A stretch of 28,561 bases of DNA from a virus. How positions within the stretch are numbered: the first letter of the stretch is position 1; the number at the start of each line of letters is the position of its first letter. Both the position numbers and the translations under genes were made by a program. The notes below the pieces were generated by a model. The model did no database searches and was not told where the DNA came from. It was given only the letters and a program-made list of their open reading frames with translations. Of this stretch, positions 11,276 to 19,933 are shown piece after piece. Location: positions 1-28,561 of the IMG/VR virus record IMGVR_UViG_3300030331_000348, one strand, 5' to 3'.

Positions 11276-12862
11276 ATGGTAGTAGATGTAAAACCACAAG
11301 TACCAGTTGTAACTAATACAAATGAGGTAAGAAGATTAATTGGTAGATATAATCATGCCAAAGCCATAAAAGATTTATGGACTTCTACATTTGAGGAGTG
11401 TTATGAATTTGCATTACCTCAAAGAGAATCTTTTTATACTGAATCAATTGGTAGAAGAAGAACTGATCGTATATTTGATGAAACTGCTGTAGTAGGAGTA
11501 CAAGAGTTTGCATCAAGATTACAAGCAGGTATTGTTCCTAACTATGCAAGATGGGCAGACTTTGTTGCAGGTTCTGAAATTCCAAAAGAAGATGAAAAAC
11601 AAGTTAATCTGTTATTAGATGAAGTAACAGAATATGTTTTTGAAATATTACAAAACTCAAACTTTTCACAAGAAGTACATGAAACATTTTTAGATTGTGC
11701 AGTAGGTACAGGTGTACTTTTAGTAGAGGAGGGAGATGCAGTACAACCAGTTAGATTTAGAGCAATCCCTTTACCACAAATATATTTAGATGCAGGTCAT
11801 GATGACAAGATTGATTACATATTTAGAAATAGAAAAATAAAATTTAAAGATATTCTTATTGCATATCCAGCAGGTACATTAAGCGAAAAGATGAAGATGG
11901 ATATGGAAAAGATGCCTGATAAAGAATGTGATATTATAGAAATAGTTTATAGAGATTACTCAAATACAAAAGAAGAAGAATATAAATTCTGTGCAATATC
12001 AGAAATGTATGAACACAAAATTGTAGAAACTACATTTAAAGGTTTAGGTTCTAATCCATATATAATTTACAGATGGAGTAAATGTGCAGGAGAAGTATAT
12101 GGTAGAGGCCCACTTCAATTAGCTTTACCAGCAATCAAAACTTCTAATCTAGTTATAGAATTAATTTTAGAAAATGCACAAATGGCAATATCAGGAATGT
12201 ATCAAGTAGAAGATGATGGTGTTGTTAATGTAGATAATATATCACTAATCCCTGGCACAATTATTCCTAAAGCTGCAGGTTCACAAGGACTTACTCCAAT
12301 AGCACCAGCAGGTAATTTTAATGTATCTGATTTAGTATTAAGAGAAATGAGAACTAATATTAAGAAAGCATTATACAATGATATGTTAGGTACACCAAAT
12401 GAGAAAACTCCTATGACTGCTACAGAAGTTGCAGAAAGAATGGCAGACTTATCAAGACAGATAGGTGCAGCGTTTGGTAGATTACAAGCAGAGTTAGTTA
12501 ATCCTGTTTTACAAAGAGTAATATATATTCTTAAAAAACAAGGCAGAATAAAAATACCAGTAGTTAATGGTAGAGAAATAAAAATAAGATCATCATCTCC
12601 TTTAGCACAAGCACAACAACAACAAGATGTTGCTACAATAGATAGATTTTTAGGAATGGTGCAGCAAAGAGTTGGGCCACAATTATTAAATGTTTTAATT
12701 AAACAAGATGAAGTAGCAAAGTTTGTTGCTAAAAAATTAGGAATACCTGAAGAATTAATTAGATCATCAGAAGAAATGCAAGAAGCTGCACAACAAATGC
12801 AACAAATGATGGCGCAGCAACAGGGGGGAATAGAGCAAGAACCATCAGAGGAAATTCAATAA
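11276..12862 (+). CDS. Portal protein (T7-type head-tail connector)
   Basis: A 528-aa protein matching podovirus head-tail connectors. N-terminal EVRRLIGRYNHAKAIKDLW and CYEFALPQRESF precede a GRRRTDRIFDETAVVGVQEFAS block with LQAGIVP. The middle has IYRWSKCAGEVYGRGPLQLA, and around residue 375 TPMTATEVAERM. The C-terminus is glutamine-rich (QMQQMMAQQQ). The YGRGP and TATEV motifs and the length are typical. Twelve copies form the ring at one capsid vertex through which DNA is packaged and ejected, contacting the terminase and the tail-tube proteins encoded nearby. Confidence 0.93.
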   Translation: MVVDVKPQVPVVTNTNEVRRLIGRYNHAKAIKDLWTSTFEECYEFALPQRESFYTESIGRRRTDRIFDETAVVGVQEFASRLQAGIVPNYARWADFVAGSEIPKEDEKQVNLLLDEVTEYVFEILQNSNFSQEVHETFLDCAVGTGVLLVEEGDAVQPVRFRAIPLPQIYLDAGHDDKIDYIFRNRKIKFKDILIAYPAGTLSEKMKMDMEKMPDKECDIIEIVYRDYSNTKEEEYKFCAISEMYEHKIVETTFKGLGSNPYIIYRWSKCAGEVYGRGPLQLALPAIKTSNLVIELILENAQMAISGMYQVEDDGVVNVDNISLIPGTIIPKAAGSQGLTPIAPAGNFNVSDLVLREMRTNIKKALYNDMLGTPNEKTPMTATEVAERMADLSRQIGAAFGRLQAELVNPVLQRVIYILKKQGRIKIPVVNGREIKIRSSSPLAQAQQQQDVATIDRFLGMVQQRVGPQLLNVLIKQDEVAKFVAKKLGIPEELIRSSEEMQEAAQQMQQMMAQQQGGIEQEPSEEIQ

Positions 12863-12872
12863 TGAGAGTGGC

Positions 12873-13571
12873 ATGTATAATTCTGTACTTGTTATAAGTG
12901 ATTTACATATTCCTTATCATCATAAAGATTCTTTTAAATTTTTAAAAGAAATTAAAAAAGAATTTAAACCTGATACTATAATTAATATAGGGGATTTATT
13001 AGATTTCCATGCAATATCAATGCATGATCATAATCCTGATTTACCAAGTGCAGGATATGAATTAGATATAGCAAGAGAATATGTAAAAGAATTAGAGGGA
13101 ATATTTCCTGAAGTAACTGAAGTAGATTCAAATCATAGTAGTTTAGTTTATAGGAGAGCATTAAGATATGGTATGTCAAAACAATTTTTAAAACCATATG
13201 GAGATTTTTTAGGAACTCGTAAATGGAAATGGATTGATGATATTACTTTAAAATTAAGTAATGGAAAAAAATGTTTTTTTACACATGGTAGAGCAGCAGA
13301 TATATTAAAAGTTTCACAAACAATGGGTATGAGTGCAGTACAAGGTCATTATCATACAAAATTTGTTATATCATATTGGGCTAATCCTGATGATATATTT
13401 TTTGGTATGAATGTTGGCTGTTTGATAAATCAAAAAAGTATGGCGTTCTCATATGCAAAAAATTTTAGAACAAGATTTATTATTGGATGTGGAATAATAA
13501 TAAATGGAATACCAAGATTACTTCCAATGGTATTAGATAAAAATGGTAACTGGATAGGAGATATAGTATGA
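12873..13571 (+). CDS. Calcineurin-like metallophosphoesterase
   Basis: A 232-aa enzyme with the full metal-site series: SDLHIPYHH (Asp10, His12), GDLLDF (Asp41), SNHSS (Asn87, His88), THGR (His138) and GHYHT (His159, His161). That is the classic two-metal MPE core, so it should hydrolyse phosphomono- or diesters. The substrate cannot be told. Candidates are nucleotides, 2',3'-cyclic or cyclic-di-nucleotides, or DNA ends. It sits between the portal and the scaffold, unusual for an enzyme, and begins 10 nt after the portal stop. It overlaps the DUF3310-like gene by ATGA. Codon use is like its neighbours, so it is not a recent insertion. Confidence 0.9.
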   Translation: MYNSVLVISDLHIPYHHKDSFKFLKEIKKEFKPDTIINIGDLLDFHAISMHDHNPDLPSAGYELDIAREYVKELEGIFPEVTEVDSNHSSLVYRRALRYGMSKQFLKPYGDFLGTRKWKWIDDITLKLSNGKKCFFTHGRAADILKVSQTMGMSAVQGHYHTKFVISYWANPDDIFFGMNVGCLINQKSMAFSYAKNFRTRFIIGCGIIINGIPRLLPMVLDKNGNWIGDIV

Positions 13572-13786
13572 CAGATAAAATAAATCCTAATTATTATCAA
13601 AAAGGAAAATGTACTTGTGGTAAAAAACTACAAACATATGATTGGGTAAAAGACTTACCTTATGCAGATGCTACATCTATAAAATATATCATTCGTCATA
13701 GAGATAAAGGTGGATCAACCGATATTAAAAAAGCGATATGGTTTTTAAAAAAGATATTGATAGATGAGTACAAAGAAACCGAGTAA
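13568..13786 (+). CDS. DUF3310-like phage protein, 72 aa
   Basis: A 72-aa protein with the DUF3310 pattern: INPNYYQKG at the start, then DWVKDLPYADATSIKYIIRH, RDKGG and DIKKAIWFLKKI. A Cys-Thr-Cys-Gly turn after the first block is extra. In other phages this domain occurs alone or next to nucleotide kinases, and its role is unclear. Here it follows the metallophosphoesterase with an ATGA overlap, so a shared nucleotide-metabolism function is conceivable. It overlaps the next gene by 23 nt. Confidence 0.8.
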   Translation: MTDKINPNYYQKGKCTCGKKLQTYDWVKDLPYADATSIKYIIRHRDKGGSTDIKKAIWFLKKILIDEYKETE

Positions 13787-14045
13787 GCCAATTCTTATAG
13801 GAGATAAGAAGTATTATAAATATTTAATCGTATGGGAAGATATTGTAGGCGATTCAACAATAACAGATTACAATGAGTTTACTAATATGCATTGTGCATT
13901 AATACATACAGAAGCATATATATTTAAAAAAACCCCTAAATATCTATATTCTTTTGGCAGCTATCAATGTGAAAATGGAGAAATAGGATTTGGGGATAGA
14001 AACATTTATCCTAGAAGTGTAATTAAAAAAATGGTAAGGATATAA
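13764..14045 (+). CDS. Conserved hypothetical protein, 93 aa
   Basis: A 93-aa protein of unknown role. It begins MSTKKPSKPILIGDKKYYKY, then LIVWEDIVGDSTITDYNEF, and ends with a GFGDRNIYPRSVIKKM block. The Trp-x-Asp-Ile-Val-Gly-Asp and GDRN.(Y/F)P motifs look like a small phage family often found near nucleotide or structural genes. Mainly beta-strand by pattern. It has no strong ribosome site; coupling to the overlapping upstream gene is likely. Confidence 0.65.
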   Translation: MSTKKPSKPILIGDKKYYKYLIVWEDIVGDSTITDYNEFTNMHCALIHTEAYIFKKTPKYLYSFGSYQCENGEIGFGDRNIYPRSVIKKMVRI

Positions 14046-14047
14046 CA

Positions 14048-14341
14048 ATGGTAGAAAAAACTGAACAAAATAAAGCCCTAATTGGATTGGATAACTTTAA
14101 AAGAGGTTCAGAAGAAGAAGCAAAACTAAATATGGTATTTACATCTCTATTTAGTTCTACATCTGGTAAGCAAGTTCTCCAATACTTGAAATCTATAACC
14201 ATAGATACAGTCGCTGGTTCAGAGATATCAGATAATGCTTTGCGTCATTTAGAGGGGCAAAGATATATCGTAGGTCTTATTCAGCGTAGGGTTAATAAAG
14301 GTATCAGTATTAATATGATAAAGGAGAAAAAAGATGAGTGA
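14048..14341 (+). CDS. Bbp19-like conserved structural-region protein, 97 aa
   Basis: A 97-aa protein resembling the Bbp19 family of podoviruses. KLNMVFTSLFSSTSGKQVLQ is followed by YLKSITID and an end block with HLEGQRYIVGLIQRRV. The family is normally encoded between portal and scaffold/capsid genes, as here, and its exact function is not established. It is helical. It overlaps the scaffold gene by ATG within its last codons. Confidence 0.72.
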   Translation: MVEKTEQNKALIGLDNFKRGSEEEAKLNMVFTSLFSSTSGKQVLQYLKSITIDTVAGSEISDNALRHLEGQRYIVGLIQRRVNKGISINMIKEKKDE

Positions 14342-15143
14342 AGAACAAACACAACCAGTTGAGCAGCAACAAGAACAACCTGCTCAAACACAAGAACAAA
14401 CGCAGGAAAATGTTTCACATGAAACATCACAACCTACAACAACAGAACCTGCACCAAGACCTGAACACATACCTGAAAAATTTTGGGATGCTACTAAAGG
14501 CGAAGTTAATATGGAAGAATTTGGTAAATCATATACCAATCTTGAAAAATATGTAGGTGGTAAAAAAGAAGAACTGCGAGATCAAATCGTAGATGAACTT
14601 CAACAAGAAGCTATAGCAGAAAGACCTGAAAAGGTAGAGGGTTATGAATTACCTAAATTACCAGAGGGTGTTACTGAAGAACTAGTAAATGCTAATCCTA
14701 TGACAGATTGGTGGAAAAACTTTTGCTATGAAAATGCATATGATCAAGAAGTATTTGAGGAGGGTATTAATAAATATGTTGATTCCTATATTAGTAATCA
14801 AGTTGATCCTGATGCAGAAAAACAAAAGTTAGGAGAAAATGCAGATGCAAGATTAGATGCAGTAAATAGTTGGGCATCTACATTCTTTTCTCCTGAACAA
14901 TATGAAGTAGTTTCACAAACATTAGGTATGAATGCTGATGGTATAGAAGCACTTGAAAGAGTTATGGAATCACAAAAACAATCTATTACTCGTTCAAATC
15001 AAGTAGCACAACCTGAAAGACCTTTAACTTTAGATGATGTAAGAAGTATGATGAAAGACAAAAGATACTTTGATCCTAAAGAAAGAGATACAGCATATGT
15101 GAAAAAAGTAGATGATGCATTTAACAGACTCTATAGAGGTTAA
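14334..15143 (+). CDS. Capsid scaffolding protein
   Basis: A 269-aa acidic protein. Residues 1-40 are glutamine/threonine-rich and low complexity. HIPEKFWDATKGEVNMEEF and YTNLEKYVGGKKEEL follow, the pattern of T7 gp9-type scaffolds, and the rest is strongly helical. The C-terminal part has RYFDPKERDTAYVKKVDDAF, a probable coat-binding helix. Scaffolds of podoviruses have this size and position: after portal, before major capsid. The protein would shape the prohead and leave before packaging. Ends in a TAATG overlap with the next gene. Confidence 0.85.
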   Translation: MSEEQTQPVEQQQEQPAQTQEQTQENVSHETSQPTTTEPAPRPEHIPEKFWDATKGEVNMEEFGKSYTNLEKYVGGKKEELRDQIVDELQQEAIAERPEKVEGYELPKLPEGVTEELVNANPMTDWWKNFCYENAYDQEVFEEGINKYVDSYISNQVDPDAEKQKLGENADARLDAVNSWASTFFSPEQYEVVSQTLGMNADGIEALERVMESQKQSITRSNQVAQPERPLTLDDVRSMMKDKRYFDPKERDTAYVKKVDDAFNRLYRG

Positions 15144-15682
15144 TGTTATATGTTGAAAAGACTACTCCTGAAGATTGTTTTGAATTAGCAAAGAATCTTA
15201 AACAAGTTGATAAGTATGAACTAGCTATATGGGGGCTTGATCCATTACAAGCATTGTTGCAGCCATTTAGATATACCAAAAGAAAGGTTCATACTTATAC
15301 AATTTTTGATAAAAACAAGGAAGTAGCTGCTATATTTGGTACAGTTTCATCAAGACAAAATGATAAAATAGGTACAATATGGTTACTATCTTCAGAAATA
15401 TTAGATAAAAATTACTTATATTTTCTTAAAAGAAATAAGTATTGGACAGAATATTTAGAGAAAAACTATGATTATTTGTCTAATTATATAACTGCAGAGC
15501 ATACTAAATCTATTAAATGGTTAAAATGGCAAGGGTATAAATTTTCTAAACCTATACTTGTAAATAATGTAAAAATGTATTACTTCTATAAACGAATACA
15601 AAATTGTATTCAAAATAGAACGCAACCTATTTTGAATGATGTTGGCCCATCTTGGACAACCAGCTTACCTCAAAAGAGATAA
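15143..15682 (+). CDS. Acetyltransferase-like core/accessory protein (gp13-like)
   Basis: A 179-aa protein with a GNAT-like layout: an N-terminal EKTTPEDCFELAKNL helix, strands with VHTYTIFDKNKEVAAIFG and GTIWLLSSE, then a helix and YITAEHTKSIKWLKWQGYKF, the typical C-terminal GNAT helix and strand. T7 gp13-type internal proteins share this plan and act in head assembly. Acetyl-CoA binding is doubtful because I see no clean Q/RxxGxG/A loop. Located between scaffold and capsid. Confidence 0.7.
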   Translation: MLYVEKTTPEDCFELAKNLKQVDKYELAIWGLDPLQALLQPFRYTKRKVHTYTIFDKNKEVAAIFGTVSSRQNDKIGTIWLLSSEILDKNYLYFLKRNKYWTEYLEKNYDYLSNYITAEHTKSIKWLKWQGYKFSKPILVNNVKMYYFYKRIQNCIQNRTQPILNDVGPSWTTSLPQKR

Positions 15683-15720
15683 TTGCTTAATTAACAACAA
15701 ACGACTAATAAGGAGGCAAC

Positions 15721-16545
15721 ATGAGTACATCTATATCAACAGCCTTTATTAAGCAGTTTGAAGCTGAAGTCCACATGGCTTATCAAAGAATGGGATCAAA
15801 GCTGAAAAACACAATAAGGCAAGTTAATAATGTACAAGGTAGTCAAGCGAGATTCCAAAAAGTAGGCAAGGGTACTGCTGTTAATAAAGCAAGACACTCT
15901 GCAATTCCTACAATGGATATTTCTCACTCTACTGTTGATGTTAGTTTATCAGACTTCTATGCTGCAGATTATGTAGATAGATTGGATGAATTAAAAACTA
16001 ACATTGATGAAAGACAAGTTCTGTCATCAAATGCTGCTGCTGCATTAGGAAGAAAAACAGACCAACTCATCATTGATGTTTTGGATGCTGGTACAAACTC
16101 AAACAATGTCGCACATGGTTCGGCTGGTTTAACTTTAGCTAAATCACTAACTGTGTACGAAGCGTTTGGTGGTGCTGACATCCCTGATGATGGACAGAGA
16201 TACTTTGTAGTATCTCCTGCTGGATGGGCTGATTTATTACAAATAGATCAATTCAGTAGAGCAGAGTATGTTGGAGAAAATGATCTTCCATATGCTGGTG
16301 GAATCACAGCTAAAAGATGGTTAGGATTTATGTGGTTTACTCATTCAGGTCTTTCTATTTCTGGTACAACAAGAGAATGTCATGCATTCCATAAATCAAG
16401 TGTTGGTATCGGAGTAGGTTCAGAGATCAGAACAGAGATCAACTACATTCCTGAAAAAGTCAGCAGCTTAATCACATCTTACATGTCAATGGGTTCTACT
16501 ATGATTGACAATGAGGGTGCGATCAAAGTACAGATAACAGAATAG
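15721..16545 (+). CDS. Major capsid protein
   Basis: A 274-aa protein with a podovirus coat look: FIKQFEAEVHMAYQRMGSKL with TIRQVNNVQGSQARFQKVG, then ARHSAIPTMDISHSTVDVSL and DFYAADYVDRLDELKTNIDE. These are an N-arm, a charged strand region and the mixed alpha/beta core. The C-terminal block has EIRTEINYIPEKVSSLITSY. Position right after the scaffold fits. It has the best ribosome site in the late block (AAGGAGG), and its codons are less AT-biased than those of its neighbours, as expected for the most abundant protein of the particle. The fold class (HK97-like) is inferred. Confidence 0.88.
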   Translation: MSTSISTAFIKQFEAEVHMAYQRMGSKLKNTIRQVNNVQGSQARFQKVGKGTAVNKARHSAIPTMDISHSTVDVSLSDFYAADYVDRLDELKTNIDERQVLSSNAAAALGRKTDQLIIDVLDAGTNSNNVAHGSAGLTLAKSLTVYEAFGGADIPDDGQRYFVVSPAGWADLLQIDQFSRAEYVGENDLPYAGGITAKRWLGFMWFTHSGLSISGTTRECHAFHKSSVGIGVGSEIRTEINYIPEKVSSLITSYMSMGSTMIDNEGAIKVQITE

Positions 16546-16554
16546 GAGGCATAA

Positions 16555-16800
16555 ATGGCATATTCAGCAAGTAACTTACGAAAAGTCGCTGGTGGAGCTA
16601 TGAGTGTATTCTTATATGATTCTGCTGACGCAATCGGAACTATCGCTGGTAGTGGCTACTTTAATAGTGCAACCAATGAACTAAAACAGAATGATATTAT
16701 AATCGCTGTAGGTTCAACTGGTGGTACTAGAACTGTAGATATGCTAGTAGTTTCATCTGCAACAGGTGCAGCTACAGTTACTACTATCAATGGTACATAA
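16555..16800 (+). CDS. Small capsid-associated protein, 81 aa
   Basis: An 81-aa protein, MAYSASNLRKVAGGAMSVFL at the start, followed by a Gly-rich, strand-dominated domain (GYFNSATNELKQNDIIIAVG and a Thr/Val-rich end). Proteins with this layout, a Gly-Tyr-Phe-Asn turn before a strand pair, are common just downstream of coat genes in podoviruses and are often assumed to be decoration or head-stabilising proteins. It has AGGAGG six bases before the ATG. Codon use matches the capsid gene. Confidence 0.7.
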   Translation: MAYSASNLRKVAGGAMSVFLYDSADAIGTIAGSGYFNSATNELKQNDIIIAVGSTGGTRTVDMLVVSSATGAATVTTINGT

Positions 16801-16813
16801 TAACTAAACATGG

Positions 16814-16839
16814 TATGGGGGGATTTACTTCTCCCCATA
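16814..16839 (+). terminator. Hairpin after the capsid genes
   Basis: A ten-pair stem (arms 16814-16823 and 16830-16839, one G-U) with loop TTTACT, built on TATGGGG/CCCCATA. It starts 14 nt after the stop of the 81-aa gene. No U-run follows, so it more likely protects or partially stops the abundant capsid transcript than ends it completely. Confidence 0.5.
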
Positions 16840-16858
16840 TCTAGTGTACATATAAACT

Positions 16859-17467
16859 ATGGCTAATTCTAAATTTGATATCTGCAATAAAGCACTTGTA
16901 CTCGTAGGTGCTAATACAATCACAAGTTTTAATCAAGCAACTACAGAATCCAAAGTAGCTAATAATCTTTATGAATCTACTTTAGAAAATTTATTAACTA
17001 GATGTAGATGGAGATTTGCATCTAAACAAAAACAATTAAGTAAAAATACTACTAATCCTGATGCTAGATATGAATCTTCATATGCTATGCCAAATGATGC
17101 ATTAGTTATACACACAATAACAGTTTCTGATGATGTTATTAAATACGATATATATGGTGGAAACATATTTACAAACACAACATCTAGTGATACCTTAATA
17201 TCGGATTATACTTTCCAACCCAGTGAAAGCGATTTTCCTCCCTTTTTTACACAGACGCTAGTCTTTGAACTAGCGTCTTTGTTTGCTGGTGCAATTGCTC
17301 GTAATGATCAGTTATCAGAATTATATCACAAGAGAGCAGTAGCCCAGTTAGCAGTATCAAGAGCATTAGATTCACAACAACAAACTACTAGAAATCTTGA
17401 TCTTGATAGATTTAGAAATGTTAGAAATAGAACTGCATTAAATAATATAACTGCAAAATCTCCATAG
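16859..17467 (+). CDS. Tail tubular protein A
   Basis: A 202-aa protein of the podovirus gp11/adaptor type. The hallmark N-terminus is FDICNKALVLVGANTITSFN, followed by ATTESKVANNLYESTLENLL and CRWRFASKQKQL, and a C-terminal helical half with LASLFAGAIARN and an end helix. The CN.AL..(I/V)GA and W.FA motifs are diagnostic of this ring protein, which links portal to tail nozzle. No clear ribosome site precedes the ATG; the hairpin just upstream may help expose it. It lies next to its partner, tubular protein B. Confidence 0.92.
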   Translation: MANSKFDICNKALVLVGANTITSFNQATTESKVANNLYESTLENLLTRCRWRFASKQKQLSKNTTNPDARYESSYAMPNDALVIHTITVSDDVIKYDIYGGNIFTNTTSSDTLISDYTFQPSESDFPPFFTQTLVFELASLFAGAIARNDQLSELYHKRAVAQLAVSRALDSQQQTTRNLDLDRFRNVRNRTALNNITAKSP

Positions 17468-17476
17468 GAAAATGAT

Positions 17477-19933
17477 ATGGCTAGACAAAGGGTTCATCAA
17501 TCAAGTTTCTTACGAGGAGAATTAAATCCAACAATAGTATCAAGAGTTGATCTTGCAGCATATGGTCAAGGATTAAAAAAAGCTAGAAATGTTATTCCAA
17601 TAAACCAAGGTGGTATTGAAAGACGAGGTGGTTCTGTATTTCGTGCTGATCTTGGTGCAGAAACTAGATTAGAAACATTTATATTTAATCAAAATCAAGA
17701 ATATATATTTGCATTCCAAAACCAATCATTAAAAGTTTATTCTACTAATGGTACTTTATTAGCTACATTATCAAGCTGTCCTTGGGTTACTGCAGAATTA
17801 TTTGAAATGGATATGACTCAATCAGGAGATACTATGATAATAACACATCAAGATTTTGTACCACAAGTTATACAAAGAACTGGATCAACATCTTTTACAA
17901 GAGCAGCATTTGGTTTTGAAACATCAGTAAATGATAAAGAAATATTTCAACCATATTTTAAGTTTGCAGATGATGATATTACTTTAGATATAGATACAGC
18001 TACTGCAGGTACAGGAGTTACTGCAACAACATCAGCATCTTATTTTACTTCAGGTTATGTAGGTATGGTTATTAGATATCATGGAACTGAACTAACAATT
18101 ACTGGATATACATCTCCTACACAAGTAACAGCAACACTTAAAGATGATGTATCAATAGAATTAGATGATGATCCTTTTGCAACACAACAAGGTTCAGGAG
18201 CAGTAAAAGTTACTCATGTAGAACATGGATTTAGTAATGGTGCATCTATTACAATATCAGGATCAGAAGATATATTTGATACAGATGGTAATGGATTAGC
18301 TGCTAGTAATATAAATGGTACAAGAACAATAACAGTTTTAGATAATAACCATTATGAATTTACAGCAGGTGGAAGTGATACTGCAACTGAATCTGTAGAT
18401 GGTGGTGGAGTAAGAGTTACTATATCAGGCCATCCTCCTACAAGACAATGGGATGAACAAGTATTTTCACAAGTAAATGGTTTTCCACAAACTGTAACTT
18501 TTCATGAACAAAGATTATTTTTTGGTGGTGTTCTTGCATTACCTGATGGAGTACAAGCTAGTAAGGTAGCAGACTTTTTTAACTTTGATGTAGGAGAAGC
18601 AGAAGATGCAGATTCTGTACAAATACAAATTGGATCAGATCAAGTAAATGAAATAAGACATTTAGTTTCAGGAAGAAGATTACAAATACTTACAAGTACA
18701 TCAGAGTTTTTTATGAAACCTGAAGTATCTAAACCTATTACTCCTACTAATATACAAATCATTAGACAATCTACATTAGGTTCACAACTAAAAGCTAAAC
18801 CAAGAATATTTGATGGTGCTACTATCTTTATGCAAAACAATGGCAAAACAGTTAGAGAATATTTATATAGCACAGGTAATGATGAATTTACTTCTAATAG
18901 TATTTCATTGTTATCAAGTCATTTAATTTCAAATCCAATAGATTCTGCACAAATAACTGCTATTGAAAACAGAACTGAACAATTATATTTTTTAGTTAAT
19001 ACAGATGGATCACTTGCAGTATTTACTTCTCAAAGAGCAGAGAAGATAGCAGGATGGGTATTGTTTGAAACAGATGGTAGTTATACTTCTGTAGCATGTA
19101 CAACTGCTGGTATATATGTAGCAACTTCAAGAACTATAAATGGTGTTACTAAATATTCATTAGAACAATTTGCATCACAATCTTTTGATGTACCTACAGA
19201 TTACACAGTTACTAAAACTATATCAGGAAGTTATCAACCACATGGAACACCATTAACCAAAGGTGCAGTATCTTCTTCTACAACTTTTATAGCAGATGGA
19301 TTTACAAACAATCCACCAAGTCAATCAGAGCAATTTCAGTTTGGAGGAACTGGTACTACATATGTAATACAGAGTGCAACTTCTACTGGTACTAGTGGAG
19401 AGTACACAATTGTTGTAGATGCAGCAGTTACAGAAGCAGATAACACAGCGTTACAATTTGTTACAAGTAAATCTTTTTCAGGATTAACAACACATATAGG
19501 CAAAGAAGTATTTGCAACTGCAGGTTCTACAGAGGGAGGTGCTATATATTTCTTTGGTAAAGGAACTGTTAGCAGTAGTGGTAATGTAACATTTACTACA
19601 CCAACAAGTGCAGCAGATATAGGAATAGATTATACAACTGATGTTCAAACCCTACCAATTGACTCAACTATACAAAGTGGTCAGCTTACAGGTTTTCCTA
19701 GAAAAATAGGTAAAGCAATTGTTGAGTTATCTACAACTTATAATATACAAGTAAATAGTAATGATATATTACTTTTAGATGGTACAAATAATCCGAGTCT
19801 TGGACTCCCTAATTTTACAGGAAAGAAAGAGGTATATACATTGGGCTATAGTTTAGAACCAAACTTAACAATTTCACAATCAGCTCCATTACCATTTAGA
19901 GTATTGGGCATAACAACAGAGGTATATTATTAA
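17477..19933 (+). CDS. Tail tubular protein B (nozzle)
   Basis: An 818-aa protein of the gp12/nozzle type. The N-terminus has the family start: FLRGELNPTIVSRVDLAAYG, then GLKKARNVIPINQGGIERRGG. It is beta-rich throughout. Residues about 243-318 (THVEHGFSNGASITISG to a Val-Arg-Val-Thr end) resemble an E1-FCCH-type small domain seen inserted in phage tail proteins. A later block near 597-655 looks like another small beta module. Family length is close to 800 aa. It forms the end of the tube, contacts the fibres and the host envelope. It overlaps the next start by one base. Confidence 0.92.
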   Translation: MARQRVHQSSFLRGELNPTIVSRVDLAAYGQGLKKARNVIPINQGGIERRGGSVFRADLGAETRLETFIFNQNQEYIFAFQNQSLKVYSTNGTLLATLSSCPWVTAELFEMDMTQSGDTMIITHQDFVPQVIQRTGSTSFTRAAFGFETSVNDKEIFQPYFKFADDDITLDIDTATAGTGVTATTSASYFTSGYVGMVIRYHGTELTITGYTSPTQVTATLKDDVSIELDDDPFATQQGSGAVKVTHVEHGFSNGASITISGSEDIFDTDGNGLAASNINGTRTITVLDNNHYEFTAGGSDTATESVDGGGVRVTISGHPPTRQWDEQVFSQVNGFPQTVTFHEQRLFFGGVLALPDGVQASKVADFFNFDVGEAEDADSVQIQIGSDQVNEIRHLVSGRRLQILTSTSEFFMKPEVSKPITPTNIQIIRQSTLGSQLKAKPRIFDGATIFMQNNGKTVREYLYSTGNDEFTSNSISLLSSHLISNPIDSAQITAIENRTEQLYFLVNTDGSLAVFTSQRAEKIAGWVLFETDGSYTSVACTTAGIYVATSRTINGVTKYSLEQFASQSFDVPTDYTVTKTISGSYQPHGTPLTKGAVSSSTTFIADGFTNNPPSQSEQFQFGGTGTTYVIQSATSTGTSGEYTIVVDAAVTEADNTALQFVTSKSFSGLTTHIGKEVFATAGSTEGGAIYFFGKGTVSSSGNVTFTTPTSAADIGIDYTTDVQTLPIDSTIQSGQLTGFPRKIGKAIVELSTTYNIQVNSNDILLLDGTNNPSLGLPNFTGKKEVYTLGYSLEPNLTISQSAPLPFRVLGITTEVYY

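Noticed and set aside
12982-13197. Leftward leucine-rich frame opposite the metallophosphoesterase
   Set aside because: Antisense shadow of an AT-rich gene with intact catalytic motifs on the other strand.
14338-14556. Second open frame within the scaffold gene
   Set aside because: Glutamine/lysine/asparagine-rich frame caused by the repetitive CAA/ACA codons of the scaffold N-terminus; no independent ribosome site.
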